DNA of 64,000 nucleotides. It comes from Streptomyces rubradiris (lineage in GTDB: Bacteria > Actinomycetota > Actinomycetes > Streptomycetales > Streptomycetaceae). The stretch spans positions 4,323,501-4,387,500 of the forward strand of contig NZ_BNEA01000015.1 of the NCBI RefSeq assembly GCF_016860525.1, in the 5' to 3' direction. A program made the translations under genes and the position numbers. A model generated the notes under the pieces. It did no database searches. It was not told the DNA's origin and was given only the letters and a program-made list of their open reading frames with translations. Shown here in pieces: positions 25,930-34,349 of this stretch; position 1 is the stretch's first letter, and each line of letters starts with the position of its first letter.

Positions 25930-26993
25930 CCACCGCCCCGCCCGTTCCCGCCACCGACCTCGCCACCCGGCAGTCCCTCGCGCACGGCCCCCTCGGCCCC
26001 CTGCTCGACGGAGACCGCGCGAGCCTGTTCCTCGGCGCCCCCGCGATGGCGTACGTCCTGCACCTGGCCGCCGCCGACAGCGAGCGCTACGCCGAAGCCC
26101 TGAACACCCTCGACCACGTCGTGGCTACGCACACCCGCCGTCGGCTGGCAGCCGCCCACGCCCGCATCGACCAAGGCCGCTACGCCAGCTTCGCCGAGTA
26201 CGACCTGTTCCGGGGTCTTACCGGGCTCGGCACCCTGCTGCTGCGTCGCCGACCGGACAGCGAAGACCTGAAGGCCATCCTGGAGTATCTGGTGCGACTC
26301 ACCGAACCTGTGGCCGGGCCCATCGGGCAGCCGCGGCTCGGCTGGTGGGTCGGGCACGCCCCCGCCAACCACAAAGCGGCAACGCCTGGCGGCCATGCCA
26401 ACGTCGGCCTCGCCCACGGGATCACCGGCCCACTCGCCCTGCTTGCCTTGGCCAAGCGCCGCGGTGTCACCGTGGATGGCCACGACACCGCCATGGTCCG
26501 CATCTGCCGCTGGCTGGACCGCATCCGCCACAGTGACCACCGCGGGACTCGCTGGCCGCGCTGGATCACCGAGACCGGCCCCGCACCCCTGCAACCTGCC
26601 GCACCGTCCTGGTGCTACGGCACCCCCGGACTGGCCCGTGCACAACAGCTCGCCGGGCTCGTCCTGGCCGACGCGGACCGCCAGCGCATGGCCGAACGCG
26701 CCCTTCTGTACTGCCTGGCCGACTCACACCAGGTCGACCAGCTCGTCACCCGTGGCCTGTGCCACGGAGCCGGCGGACTCCTGCGCACCGTCCAACGCGT
26801 CGCCGAGGACGCCCAGACCCCCACCGCGTTCACCGACCGGCTCCCCGAACTCCGCGACCGTTTCCTCGCCCTTCCCGCTCCGGAAGCGCCCGGCTTTCTC
26901 GAAGGAGCGGCCGGAGCGACCCTGGCCTTCCAGAGCGCCGAACCGGGCTCCGGGCCCGCCACCGACTGGGACGCCTGCCTGCTCCTGTGCTGA
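25926..26993 (+). CDS. Lanthionine cyclase-like protein LanC
   Basis: 355 residues, alpha-toroid LanC family. Zinc ligands are intact: C230 in WCYGTPG, and C279-H280 in LCHGAGG. The repeated helical motif NVGLAHGITGPLALLALA is also present. The reaction is Michael addition of Cys thiols to dehydroamino acids in a precursor peptide. The ATG overlaps the lanB remnant stop by 4 nt, keeping the ancestral operon order. Without a full LanB or a visible precursor peptide it probably has no native substrate here. Confidence 0.88.
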   Translation: MTTAPPVPATDLATRQSLAHGPLGPLLDGDRASLFLGAPAMAYVLHLAAADSERYAEALNTLDHVVATHTRRRLAAAHARIDQGRYASFAEYDLFRGLTGLGTLLLRRRPDSEDLKAILEYLVRLTEPVAGPIGQPRLGWWVGHAPANHKAATPGGHANVGLAHGITGPLALLALAKRRGVTVDGHDTAMVRICRWLDRIRHSDHRGTRWPRWITETGPAPLQPAAPSWCYGTPGLARAQQLAGLVLADADRQRMAERALLYCLADSHQVDQLVTRGLCHGAGGLLRTVQRVAEDAQTPTAFTDRLPELRDRFLALPAPEAPGFLEGAAGATLAFQSAEPGSGPATDWDACLLLC

Positions 26994-27005
26994 AGGGACG
27001 ACGAC

Positions 27006-27962
27006 GTGAACCCTGCGGATCCCATCACACTGGAGGACGCCATCCTGTGCGTCCTCACCGGAACACCCGTCGAACAGGCCGCCACCAAGGCGCGCACGTC
27101 TCCGGCCCGACTGGCCGACGCGGCCGAGCGCTACCGCGCCGCCGGCCGGGCCACACTCGACGCTCGGCCCGACAGCTGGCACCAGGTGAACATGGAGTTC
27201 GCCGACTACCCCACCGCGGAACGCGCGTTCCGCGCCTACGTCCTGCCGGCCCTGCGTACAGGACCGGTCGGGGCATGGTGGTTCGTGCGCAAGTACCCCT
27301 GCTGGCGACTGCGCGTCCGTCCCGGTCCGGACGCCCAGAGGGAGGACGCCGTTGAGCACCTCACCGAAGCCCTCGCCAGCACCCGGGCTTGTGGTGTGGC
27401 CGAGCGATGGTGGCCCTCCCGATACGAACCTGAAACCATCGCCTTCGGCGGCCCTCACGGCATGGTGCTCGCCCACACCCTGTTTCACACCGACAGCACC
27501 GGCGTCCTCGCCTACTACCAGCACGCCACCGACGGCACCAGCGGGCTCCTGGGCGCCAAAGAGACCTCCCTGCTCGTCACCAGCTTGTTCCTGCGCGCCG
27601 CTGGGCTGGAATGGGGCGAACAGGGAGACGTATGGGGGCAGATCGAGGTCAGACGGCCCTTGCCCGACGACGTGTCCCCCGACCAGGTCAGCGGCATGGT
27701 GGACCCATTGCGGCGGCTCCTGACGGTGGACGCCGGCCCCCTGCTCACGCACGGTCCCCTGACGCCCCTGCGGACCTGGATCACCGGCATGGAGCGCAGC
27801 GGCTGCACCCTCGCAGATGCCGCACGCGCGGGCAACTTCCAACTCGGCCTGCGCGGCATCCTGGCCCGCCACATCCTCTTCCACTGGAACCGCATGGGCT
27901 TAACCACCCGCCAACAGGCCATCTGGGCACGCGCCGCACGGGAGGCAACCCTCGGCCGCTGA
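27006..27962 (+). CDS. Thiopeptide-type bacteriocin biosynthesis (SpaB-C domain) protein
   Basis: 318 residues from a GTG, 12 nt after lanC, GGGACGACGAC upstream. Stand-alone elimination-type domain: WHQVNMEFADYPTAERAFRAYVLP, WWFVRKYPCWRLRVRP and the C-terminal HILFHWNRMGL. A second SpaB-C protein beside LanB and LanC is the arrangement of FxLD-type lanthipeptide clusters in Streptomyces, which I infer as the origin of this remnant. Confidence 0.82.
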   Translation: MNPADPITLEDAILCVLTGTPVEQAATKARTSPARLADAAERYRAAGRATLDARPDSWHQVNMEFADYPTAERAFRAYVLPALRTGPVGAWWFVRKYPCWRLRVRPGPDAQREDAVEHLTEALASTRACGVAERWWPSRYEPETIAFGGPHGMVLAHTLFHTDSTGVLAYYQHATDGTSGLLGAKETSLLVTSLFLRAAGLEWGEQGDVWGQIEVRRPLPDDVSPDQVSGMVDPLRRLLTVDAGPLLTHGPLTPLRTWITGMERSGCTLADAARAGNFQLGLRGILARHILFHWNRMGLTTRQQAIWARAAREATLGR

Positions 27963-28392
27963 TGCGTTATTGCGCACAGGCCAGGACGATGAACCTTTCA
28001 GTTCGGTGCGTGGTATCTCGCTGAGTGCCACCCTTGACAGCCTCCGGCTGTCCTTCTTCCTTGAAGGGCTGATCCTCGAACTGGAACGCCAGGTTTTGCA
28101 TGGCACCAAGGTGCATGAGGAGCAGGCGGCCTCTCGTTCTTGGTTTCAGGGCATAGCGTCGACGCCGACCGGAGTTCGATGAGACCGGAACATTGCGAGG
28201 CAGACGGTGGCGAACCGGCTTCGGCAAGGACTTGGTGTGGTGGTGGAGGAAGTCCTTGGACTTGGGCTTGCAGTGAGGACGCCCGCACCGCATGGGTAAT
28301 GGCACGACTGGCGCGGCATCCCGAGGAGCACGTGTACGCGGTGCGGCACTTGGACAGCGAGGAGAGCGATGGCTGATCAAGGCGAGTCAGAG
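27963..28392. other. Gene-free stretch after the lanthipeptide remnant
   Basis: About 430 bp. Short open frames exist on both strands (for example 27970-28182 plus, TTG start) but have no ribosome site, family resemblance or codon bias. No FxLD-like precursor peptide could be found here or upstream of the lanB fragment. Confidence 0.4.
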
Positions 28393-28427
28393 AAAGGGGT
28401 GCTGCCTCATCGAGGCAGCACCCCTTT
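28393..28427 (-). terminator. Terminator of the 5S rRNA gene
   Basis: Perfect 16-bp stem AAAGGGGTGCTGCCTC (28393-28408) with 28412-28427 and a 3-nt loop, 11 nt beyond the 5S 3' end on the minus strand. Strong and symmetric, so it could stop transcription from both directions. Confidence 0.92.
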
Positions 28428-28438
28428 AAAAAGCTTCC

Positions 28439-28555
28439 CGGCGGCGACCTACTCTCCCACGAGGTCCCCCTCGCAGTACCATCGGCGCAATCAGGCTTAG
28501 CTTCCGGGTTCGGAATGTAACCGGGCGTTTCCCTGATGCTATAACCACCGAAAAC
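28439..28555 (-). rRNA. Orphan 5S rRNA
   Basis: 117-nt 5S rRNA: conserved core CCCGGTTACATTCCGAACCC, GGAAGCTAAGCC, GCGCCGATGGTACTGC, and GTGGGAGAGTAGG are all present. Helix I pairs fully (CGGTGGT with the terminal CGCCGCCG). Helix II uses GCATCAGG / CCTGATTGC and helix IV GCGAGG / CCTCGT, both fully compensated, so the fold is intact though it differs from the usual Streptomyces 5S as I remember it. No 16S or 23S sequence lies within the island. It sits 157 nt downstream of the restriction gene on the same strand. Confidence 0.95.
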
Positions 28556-28712
28556 TGTGCGGCATAGCGTTCCCGCCAGCGCCTTCGTGGAGATGATACA
28601 CGGTTCACCGAGCCGCGCGTCGGGAGGCTACGGGTGGTGCCCGTCTCCGTATGGCCCGGTGTAGCGCGACGGCTGGTCCCTATGGCGTTACGGACCTCAC
28701 CACGGACGGCTA

Positions 28713-29816
28713 TCAGGCTTCGCCCGCGCCCGGCATCACCTCGTACCAGGCCAGTTCGTGGAGCGGCTCCGCGGCAAACCAAGCCCACGTGCCGGAGGCG
28801 AGGTCCTTGAGGCGTCGCCTCGCCGCATCAGAATTGCGTGACTCGAACGCTGTGAGGAATGAGCAACGGCCTTCCGCAATATTCTGTTTCGCGGCCCATT
28901 TAAGGAGCGCTGCCCGCCTAGCCGCCGTGACGACCCCGTCTGAAGCGGCAACCTCAATGATCCAAAACTGGACCGGATCTGCGCCGATATCGGCCATGAT
29001 GACGTCAGGGAGAACATTCTTGACATCAATTGTGATACCGAGGCCCTGCAAGGCTATCTCCTCGCCGAGATGAACCTTGTCTCCCGGCTCAGAGATGGCA
29101 AGGACGACGGGCTTCTGCATCCGAGCGTCGGCCCAAGTTTCCACGACACCTTTGACGATCAGGGAAGCCGTGCCCGGTTCGAGCGTGCGAGTAGCCCCTC
29201 CGCTGTTGGGAAGAAGCACAGTGACGGCATGTTCGGCGGCCTCAGCCTTCAGCGCGAATGCCGCCTTCAACCTGGCTCCCGCATCCAAGTGCTTGTCGCG
29301 CCAAGCGTTCGCCGCCTTCTCGAAGTCCTCGTCGGACAGGTCTGGATCAAAGAGGTCGGCGAAGTGGTCGAGAAGCGCCCAGCTGGGCTGGCTGCTCGCA
29401 GTCGGCAGGCCGGCGCGCTTGCGGATGGCGGCGTGAGAGCGCCACTCCCTGAAGGTCTCGTCTCGCAGCGTTTCCCGTGAGTTGTCCCTGTAGGACGGTT
29501 GAAATGGCTCGTTCCACGTCTGCTCGTGGAGGGCGGCTACGTGCTTGTTGCCCTTCGCCGCGGCCGTCCGCCAGGCTATGCGGTCGGCGTCCTCAGAACG
29601 AGCCAAGGCGCCCTTGGACATCCACAGCACGGTCGTTGGGCGTGCCCACTGAACGGCGTCCGTTGGGTCATCAGCGCTGCAAACGGCGTCGACGTAGATC
29701 AGAGCCGACACGGCCATCGCAGCGAGCGGCGAGGAGAACACCGGGTCGAACGCAGCCCTCGGGAAGACCACTTGAAGTCGCCTCTCGGCTTCCTCTGGAC
29801 TGATGAGCTTCCTCAA
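28713..29816 (-). CDS. BsuBI/PstI-type restriction endonuclease
   Basis: Type II restriction enzyme of 367 residues. The C-terminal domain matches the BsuBI/PstI family: LPDVIMADIGADPVQFWIIEVAASDG (here in two halves, near residues 258-285) and GRCSFLTAFESRNSDAARRRLKDLASGTWAWFAAEP in segments. The start is TTG at 29816, two bases after the methylase stop, with AGGAG about 8 nt upstream, so expression follows the methylase. Members cut CTGCAG; that specificity here is inferred from the family. Confidence 0.88.
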   Translation of the reverse strand: MRKLISPEEAERRLQVVFPRAAFDPVFSSPLAAMAVSALIYVDAVCSADDPTDAVQWARPTTVLWMSKGALARSEDADRIAWRTAAAKGNKHVAALHEQTWNEPFQPSYRDNSRETLRDETFREWRSHAAIRKRAGLPTASSQPSWALLDHFADLFDPDLSDEDFEKAANAWRDKHLDAGARLKAAFALKAEAAEHAVTVLLPNSGGATRTLEPGTASLIVKGVVETWADARMQKPVVLAISEPGDKVHLGEEIALQGLGITIDVKNVLPDVIMADIGADPVQFWIIEVAASDGVVTAARRAALLKWAAKQNIAEGRCSFLTAFESRNSDAARRRLKDLASGTWAWFAAEPLHELAWYEVMPGAGEA

Positions 29817-29818
29817 CT

Positions 29819-31582
29819 TCAGGCTCCTGTGGGTCGGTAGGCGGCGGCGACCGCTGCTTCGAGTGCATCTCCCTCAAGGTCATTCCACTTCCGCACTATC
29901 TCGCGGTGCGGCATGGGGATGGACTCAAGCTCGTAGGCGCTGAGCGCAACCGAGCCGGAGATGCAGCGGACAACCTTGTCCATCGTCTTGGTGGCAAGCA
30001 AGCGAGTCATGGCATCAGGCGTCAGCACGGAATCAGCACCGGCAGAGCACCGCAGCACGTTTACGTGGTTCTCGACAGTGACTCGGCCGTCGCGGGCGTC
30101 CAGATCTGCCTGACTGAGATGTGCGGCAACGAGCCGACGTGATTGTTCCGGGGCCGTGGTGCGCTGGACCAGCACGGCAGGGCTATCTAGCACCATCACC
30201 TTGAGGTCAGAGGCGGCGGTGAGGGCCAGGAACCGCATGGCATCCCGCGCAGGATCACGATGTAGGACTCCGCCGTCTAGGTCCGCAGCCCAAATCACAT
30301 GCGAACGATTGGGACCGCCGGACGGGTACAGGTCGCTGCTGCGTCGATTCCACACGAGCGGGCCTGTGGAGGCGCGCCAGCCCAAGGACCCCAGAGACTC
30401 TTCCATGGCTGATGCTGCGGCAGCGATGGGCGCATCGTCGGAACGGCGTGGAAGAACCCAAGGTTGCTCTGTCCTCTGGGTCTTAACACTGGCGATGGTG
30501 GTCTCGGAGCTGCCAAGACTGCTGATCCTGGTCTTCCTGCGCTTCCGCCTCTCGAACGTAGCCAGGCATGTTTCTTGAAGCACAGATGTGAACACGCCGC
30601 TGCGGTCCTCCACGAACGCCACAGCGCTCATGGCCGCCTCTTGGCTTATGTGATCGCGCAGTTTGCTGAAGTAGCGTCCGCTGGTGAAGCTGGTCGGAAC
30701 CAGCGCGGCTAGGACACCCTCACCGTCCAGGGCATCGATAGCCCTAGCCATGAAGAGCCCGTACAGGTTTGCGTGTCCGTATAGGACGTGGGCATAGCGC
30801 TCGCGCTCAGCAGGAGAAAGCCGCACGCGACCATATGGCGGGTTCATCACCACAACGCGCACAGCGCCTGCAGGCATGTCCAGGCCGTCACCAACGTGGG
30901 CGAGTGCGGGTAGTGGCTTGCGAACAGATGCAGGGACTCGGGCAAGAGTCGGCAACATCTCCGCTGCTAGCACCACGTTGGCAACCCACACTGCAGCTTC
31001 GTCGGCGTCCACCCCGCGAAGGAGGTTGGGCAGGCCGGCCAACGTGAGCGCAGGATCGACATCGAAAGCTGCCCGCAGGTGTTCCCGCAAGGCTGGCAGT
31101 AGAAGGGCGCCGCCGCCGCAGGCGGGGTCAAGCACTAGACCCGTAAGCATTCGGTTGCTGGGGGGCAGGCCAAGGCTGTCACGAGCCATTCCCCACAAAT
31201 GGACGGCGAGCTCGCGTGGCGTGTAATGGCGACCATGGCGCGCCCGCGTTGCTGCCGACAGGGCTTCCACGTACGCCGCACCCACCTGCTCTGGCCCGAG
31301 CGTCGACAGGTCGGCTGGCTCCACGGAGCCATCCATGATCGCAGCGGGCGGACGCGCCTGGAGGGCCTGTTCGATATCCAGCCACGCCCCGTCGAGCCCA
31401 GCTGCGGAAGCACGCGACTTCCACCATGCTGCAAGGCCGGCGAGCACTGCTGCAGCGCTGGAAGTCAGCCCTGCTGGCCGGTCCGTCACCTCGTCTCGGG
31501 AACCTCGGGAACCCAAGGGCCGCGCCGTAGCGTTGCTCACCTTGGCTTCCGGCAGCGCTGCGGCAGCGAGCAGTTCCGGCAT
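29819..31582 (-). CDS. N6-adenine DNA methyltransferase of the PstI-like system
   Basis: 587 residues. SAM motif LDPACGGGALLLP at 151-163 (motif I), catalytic NPPYGRV at 247-253 (motif IV, N6-adenine type), and a C-terminal target-recognition region of about 250 residues. GRHYTPRELA at 118-127 is typical of gamma-class M.PstI/M.Eco57I-like enzymes. Transcribed first in the pair, protecting host DNA before the endonuclease is made. Start ATG 31582 with GAAGGAG upstream. Confidence 0.9.
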   Translation of the reverse strand: MPELLAAAALPEAKVSNATARPLGSRGSRDEVTDRPAGLTSSAAAVLAGLAAWWKSRASAAGLDGAWLDIEQALQARPPAAIMDGSVEPADLSTLGPEQVGAAYVEALSAATRARHGRHYTPRELAVHLWGMARDSLGLPPSNRMLTGLVLDPACGGGALLLPALREHLRAAFDVDPALTLAGLPNLLRGVDADEAAVWVANVVLAAEMLPTLARVPASVRKPLPALAHVGDGLDMPAGAVRVVVMNPPYGRVRLSPAERERYAHVLYGHANLYGLFMARAIDALDGEGVLAALVPTSFTSGRYFSKLRDHISQEAAMSAVAFVEDRSGVFTSVLQETCLATFERRKRRKTRISSLGSSETTIASVKTQRTEQPWVLPRRSDDAPIAAAASAMEESLGSLGWRASTGPLVWNRRSSDLYPSGGPNRSHVIWAADLDGGVLHRDPARDAMRFLALTAASDLKVMVLDSPAVLVQRTTAPEQSRRLVAAHLSQADLDARDGRVTVENHVNVLRCSAGADSVLTPDAMTRLLATKTMDKVVRCISGSVALSAYELESIPMPHREIVRKWNDLEGDALEAAVAAAYRPTGA

Positions 31583-32009
31583 GAAAGCGGTGCTCCTTCA
31601 GAGGTAGGGCTCGACGCAACAGTAGCGACCTGGAACAGGTGTGTCCGGGAAAGGCTTGTGCTACCAGTGCCAACTACAGGCAACCGAGACTACTGCGATG
31701 CGCCAGCGTTATGGCTCGGTTATGTCTAGTTCGATTGGGGACGGGTGGGGCCGGGAGCTGCGGTGGCCGGCGAGGCCAGCCGGCGCTGCTCACCTGTTGG
31801 GTTCATGGCCAGAGGTCTCCCTCTCACCGCTGTCCGTTAGCGGGTGGTGCATCCAGCGAGGTTCCGCACGTCAGCGGGTCAAAACCGGCCAACTGGTAGC
31901 CGGTTATGGCGCATAGCCAGCCGCTGGTCCTATGCAGACTTGCGGGTGGCTACGCTGCGTGCCTAGAAGATCTCGAAGAGTGGGCAGATCTGGACAAGAA
32001 GGAGGACGC
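31583..32009. other. Divergent promoter region, no gene supported
   Basis: 427 bp between the divergently transcribed methylase and the GHKL gene. Short open frames are present but without coding features. Ends in AAGGAGG (31999-32005) directly before the TTG start at 32010. Confidence 0.4.
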
Positions 32010-34034
32010 TTGAGCACTCATCTGCGCTTTGCACCGGAGATCCTGATTCGCCTGGGTGAGGAGCTCATCCCCCACCCAGATCTCGGCGTGATCGAGTTGG
32101 TGCGCAACGCATACGACGCGGATGCGACGAAGTGCATCGTCCAGCTGCACAATGCCAGTCAGCCGGGCGGGACCCTCGTTGTTGAGGACGACGGCGACGG
32201 TATGACCGTTGAGGACATCCGGGATGGGTTCCTACTCATCGGGAGGTCATCGAAGCTTGGTGCCCCGGACAGTCGATCCAACCGCCGACGGATTGGCGAG
32301 AAGGGCCTGGGGCGGTTGGCAGCCCTACGCCTTGGTCGCCGAGTCGAGGTGATCACGAGACCGCGTAGCGAGCCGGGCCTGGAGCACGTGCTTGTCATCG
32401 ACTGGTCTGACTACGAGTCGGTTACGTCGGTCGAAGATGTTGAGCTGGCAGTCTCCACCCGATCAACGTCAAAGCCTCCGGGTACCTCGTTGACCGTTCA
32501 CCGGCTAATGGAAGGGTTCGACAACGAACAGATGGAGCGGCTTGCACGCGCCATGCGGCTGCTGACCGGGTTTTTCAATGACGAAGACACGGGCTTCGCT
32601 GCCACGCTCATCGCTCCTCAGTTCGAGAGAATCTCGGAGGCGGTTAATCGGGGCTTCTTCGACGAGTACGAGTACAAACTCGAAGCCCACCTGGATGAGC
32701 AGGGATACGCCAGTACGATCCTGTACGACTGGAAAGGGAATGTGGTCACAAGGGGTGAGCATATTGATGTAGTGCCCGATCGCCGCAGAGGGCGTCTGCA
32801 GCCTCCTTTGCGATACCAGGCGCCACCAGCATCTTTCGAGCTGTGGATGTTCTTGCTCAGCAAGCGCGCCTTTGACCTCCGTGGATCAAAGCGACGGTAC
32901 GTTGAACTACGTCCTTGGCTAGCGGTGGTGGGTGGTGTCCACGTGTTCCACCGTGGGCTTCGCGTTCATCCGTATGGTGACCAAGGATCAGACTGGCTAG
33001 ACCTCAACCTTCACCGGTCGCGCAGTCCGGAGCTGCGACCCTCTACTAACACCAGCATTGGTCGGCTTTCGGTAGAGGATCCGGATGGGATGCTTCTCCC
33101 TAAGACGGATCGAATGGGGTTCCAGGAGAATGCTGCCTTCATTGAGCTAAGGCAGTTTGCCGCAAGTGCTACAGACTGGGCAGCGCGTGAACGGAAGAGG
33201 ATGCGAGATCGTGAGCAGCTAGCGGGTCTTGCTCCGACTCGTCGCGCCGATCAAAGTCTTGCTTACAGACAGAAGACGGAATCCGAGGAGACTTTAGAGG
33301 GCGGGTCTGCGGGGCTTGGGCCGCAGGATCAACCGCCGACGCCGGAGCCGCCTCTGCCCAAGCAGCGACAGAAGCTGGCGTTGCCGGCGGTGCTGCCTGA
33401 GCGTTTAGCCTATCGGGCACTCGCCACAGCCGGGATCTTGTCTGTCGCGTCCGTACGTGAGTCCGTCGCGGTTGGTGACGCCGGCAGTTTGGCTGCCGAC
33501 GGAGCAGCCGAGTGGGTTGCCCTCGGGGCACGGGCGGCGCATCCGGATAAGTTCCGGGTTGCGGCACGTGACCTCAATGAGGCTATCGGCGACGCGTTGG
33601 GCGCAGTGCGCGGCCAGCTGGAGCGTCACGGGGTCTCTCTCACGCTAGACCTCTGGGGGGAGCCGGTTCGGGTCGCCGCGGCCGCTTCGGATCTGGAAGC
33701 GATCGTTTTTAACCTCTCTCTGAACGCCGTCAAGTCGTTTGAGCGAGCTGGTGAGATGTTGGGTGGGCGCGCCGTGTTGGTGCGAACCCACGTTGATGGC
33801 GGGCAGGCAGTCGTCGACTTCTCGGACTCGGGTCCGGGTGTCGACGACGTTGACCTGGTTGAGATGTGGCGACCGGGCGTGGTCGGCCGGGCATCAGACA
33901 GCACTGGGCTTGGGCTGACGATCGTTCGGGACGCCGTCGCTGACATGCGTGGCACACGATCCGTGGATGCCCACGGAGAGCTGGGGGGCGCGACCTTTCG
34001 CATTCGACTGCCCTTGTGGCCCGACCAGGACTGA
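32010..34034 (+). CDS. Protein with two GHKL ATPase domains
   Basis: 674 residues from TTG 32010 (AAGGAGG 5 nt upstream; an in-frame ATG at 31932 has no ribosome site). The N-terminal Hsp90/MORC-like ATPase has E29/N33/D36 in ELVRNAYDAD, DDGDGM at 60-65 and the lid GEKGLGR at 96-102. A middle region (about 200-480) is unlike known kinases. The C-terminal histidine-kinase-type ATPase has FNLSLNAVKSF near 566, DSGPG near 605 and GLGLT near 633, but no clear phospho-acceptor His box or sensor. Probably a defence-type or DNA-topology ATPase; role inferred from neighbouring restriction genes. Confidence 0.75.
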   Translation: MSTHLRFAPEILIRLGEELIPHPDLGVIELVRNAYDADATKCIVQLHNASQPGGTLVVEDDGDGMTVEDIRDGFLLIGRSSKLGAPDSRSNRRRIGEKGLGRLAALRLGRRVEVITRPRSEPGLEHVLVIDWSDYESVTSVEDVELAVSTRSTSKPPGTSLTVHRLMEGFDNEQMERLARAMRLLTGFFNDEDTGFAATLIAPQFERISEAVNRGFFDEYEYKLEAHLDEQGYASTILYDWKGNVVTRGEHIDVVPDRRRGRLQPPLRYQAPPASFELWMFLLSKRAFDLRGSKRRYVELRPWLAVVGGVHVFHRGLRVHPYGDQGSDWLDLNLHRSRSPELRPSTNTSIGRLSVEDPDGMLLPKTDRMGFQENAAFIELRQFAASATDWAARERKRMRDREQLAGLAPTRRADQSLAYRQKTESEETLEGGSAGLGPQDQPPTPEPPLPKQRQKLALPAVLPERLAYRALATAGILSVASVRESVAVGDAGSLAADGAAEWVALGARAAHPDKFRVAARDLNEAIGDALGAVRGQLERHGVSLTLDLWGEPVRVAAAASDLEAIVFNLSLNAVKSFERAGEMLGGRAVLVRTHVDGGQAVVDFSDSGPGVDDVDLVEMWRPGVVGRASDSTGLGLTIVRDAVADMRGTRSVDAHGELGGATFRIRLPLWPDQD

Positions 34035-34071
34035 TCTTGGGCCACGCAGGAGGGGCTCTTCCCGAGCAGTT

Positions 34072-34096
34072 TGCGTGAGCGATGCGTGAGCGGATG
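34072..34096 (+). repeat. Island end repeat, right copy
   Basis: Identical to 20606-20630, two tandem GCGTGAGCG units, 107 nt inside the right attachment repeat. Shortly after both copies the sequence AGCCGCACG recurs. Confidence 0.7.
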
Positions 34097-34203
34097 ATGC
34101 GGCACGAGCTGTCACGAGCCGCACGCATCACGTCGCATGCACTCTGACCAGATGATTCCGGACGCCGAAGAACCGTCCGGAACCACCCGGCAAGCTTTGG
34201 CCA

Positions 34204-34249
34204 GGACTTTTAATCCATTGGTTGTGGGTTCGAGTCCCACAGGGCCTAC
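34204..34249 (+). repeat. attR: Right attachment repeat (tRNA-Lys 3' half copy)
   Basis: Exact 46-bp copy of 20469-20514. The 5' half of a tRNA is absent in front of it, so it is not a functional tRNA gene. Confidence 0.93.
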
Positions 34250-34349
34250 GGTTCGCGGTCGGGTCGAGTCCAGCCTGACCCGCGGTACGGCGCCCGCGTC
34301 GGCTTCGGCCGGCCGGGCGCCGTCTCGTTTCCAGGACGGGCCGCGCCCG

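Larger units (their letters stand above)
20469..34249. mobile_element. Degraded tRNA-Lys integrative island (13.7 kb)
   Basis: Bounded by a 46-bp direct repeat formed by the tRNA-Lys 3' half (20469-20514 and 34204-34249). Inside each end is a 25-bp repeat (20606-20630 and 34072-34096). Contents are not found in the conserved neighbourhood: unknown operon, PIN-like gene, integrase fragment, lanthipeptide remnant, 5S rRNA, type II restriction-modification and a GHKL ATPase. Composition is uneven, with several genes visibly less GC-rich than the flanks. No complete integrase, replication or transfer gene is present, so it is probably immobile unless helped in trans. Confidence 0.9.

Noticed and set aside
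27970..28182. Possible small gene or lanthipeptide precursor after the SpaB-C gene
   Set aside because: TTG start without ribosome site, no leader-like or Cys/Ser/Thr-rich core, no FxLD motif.
31641..31916. Plus-strand 91-codon frame between methylase and GHKL gene
   Set aside because: No ribosome site, no homology recognised, lies in the divergent promoter region.
34204..34249. Second tRNA-Lys gene
   Set aside because: Only the 3' half is present; no D-arm or 5' acceptor strand upstream, so it is an attachment-site copy.
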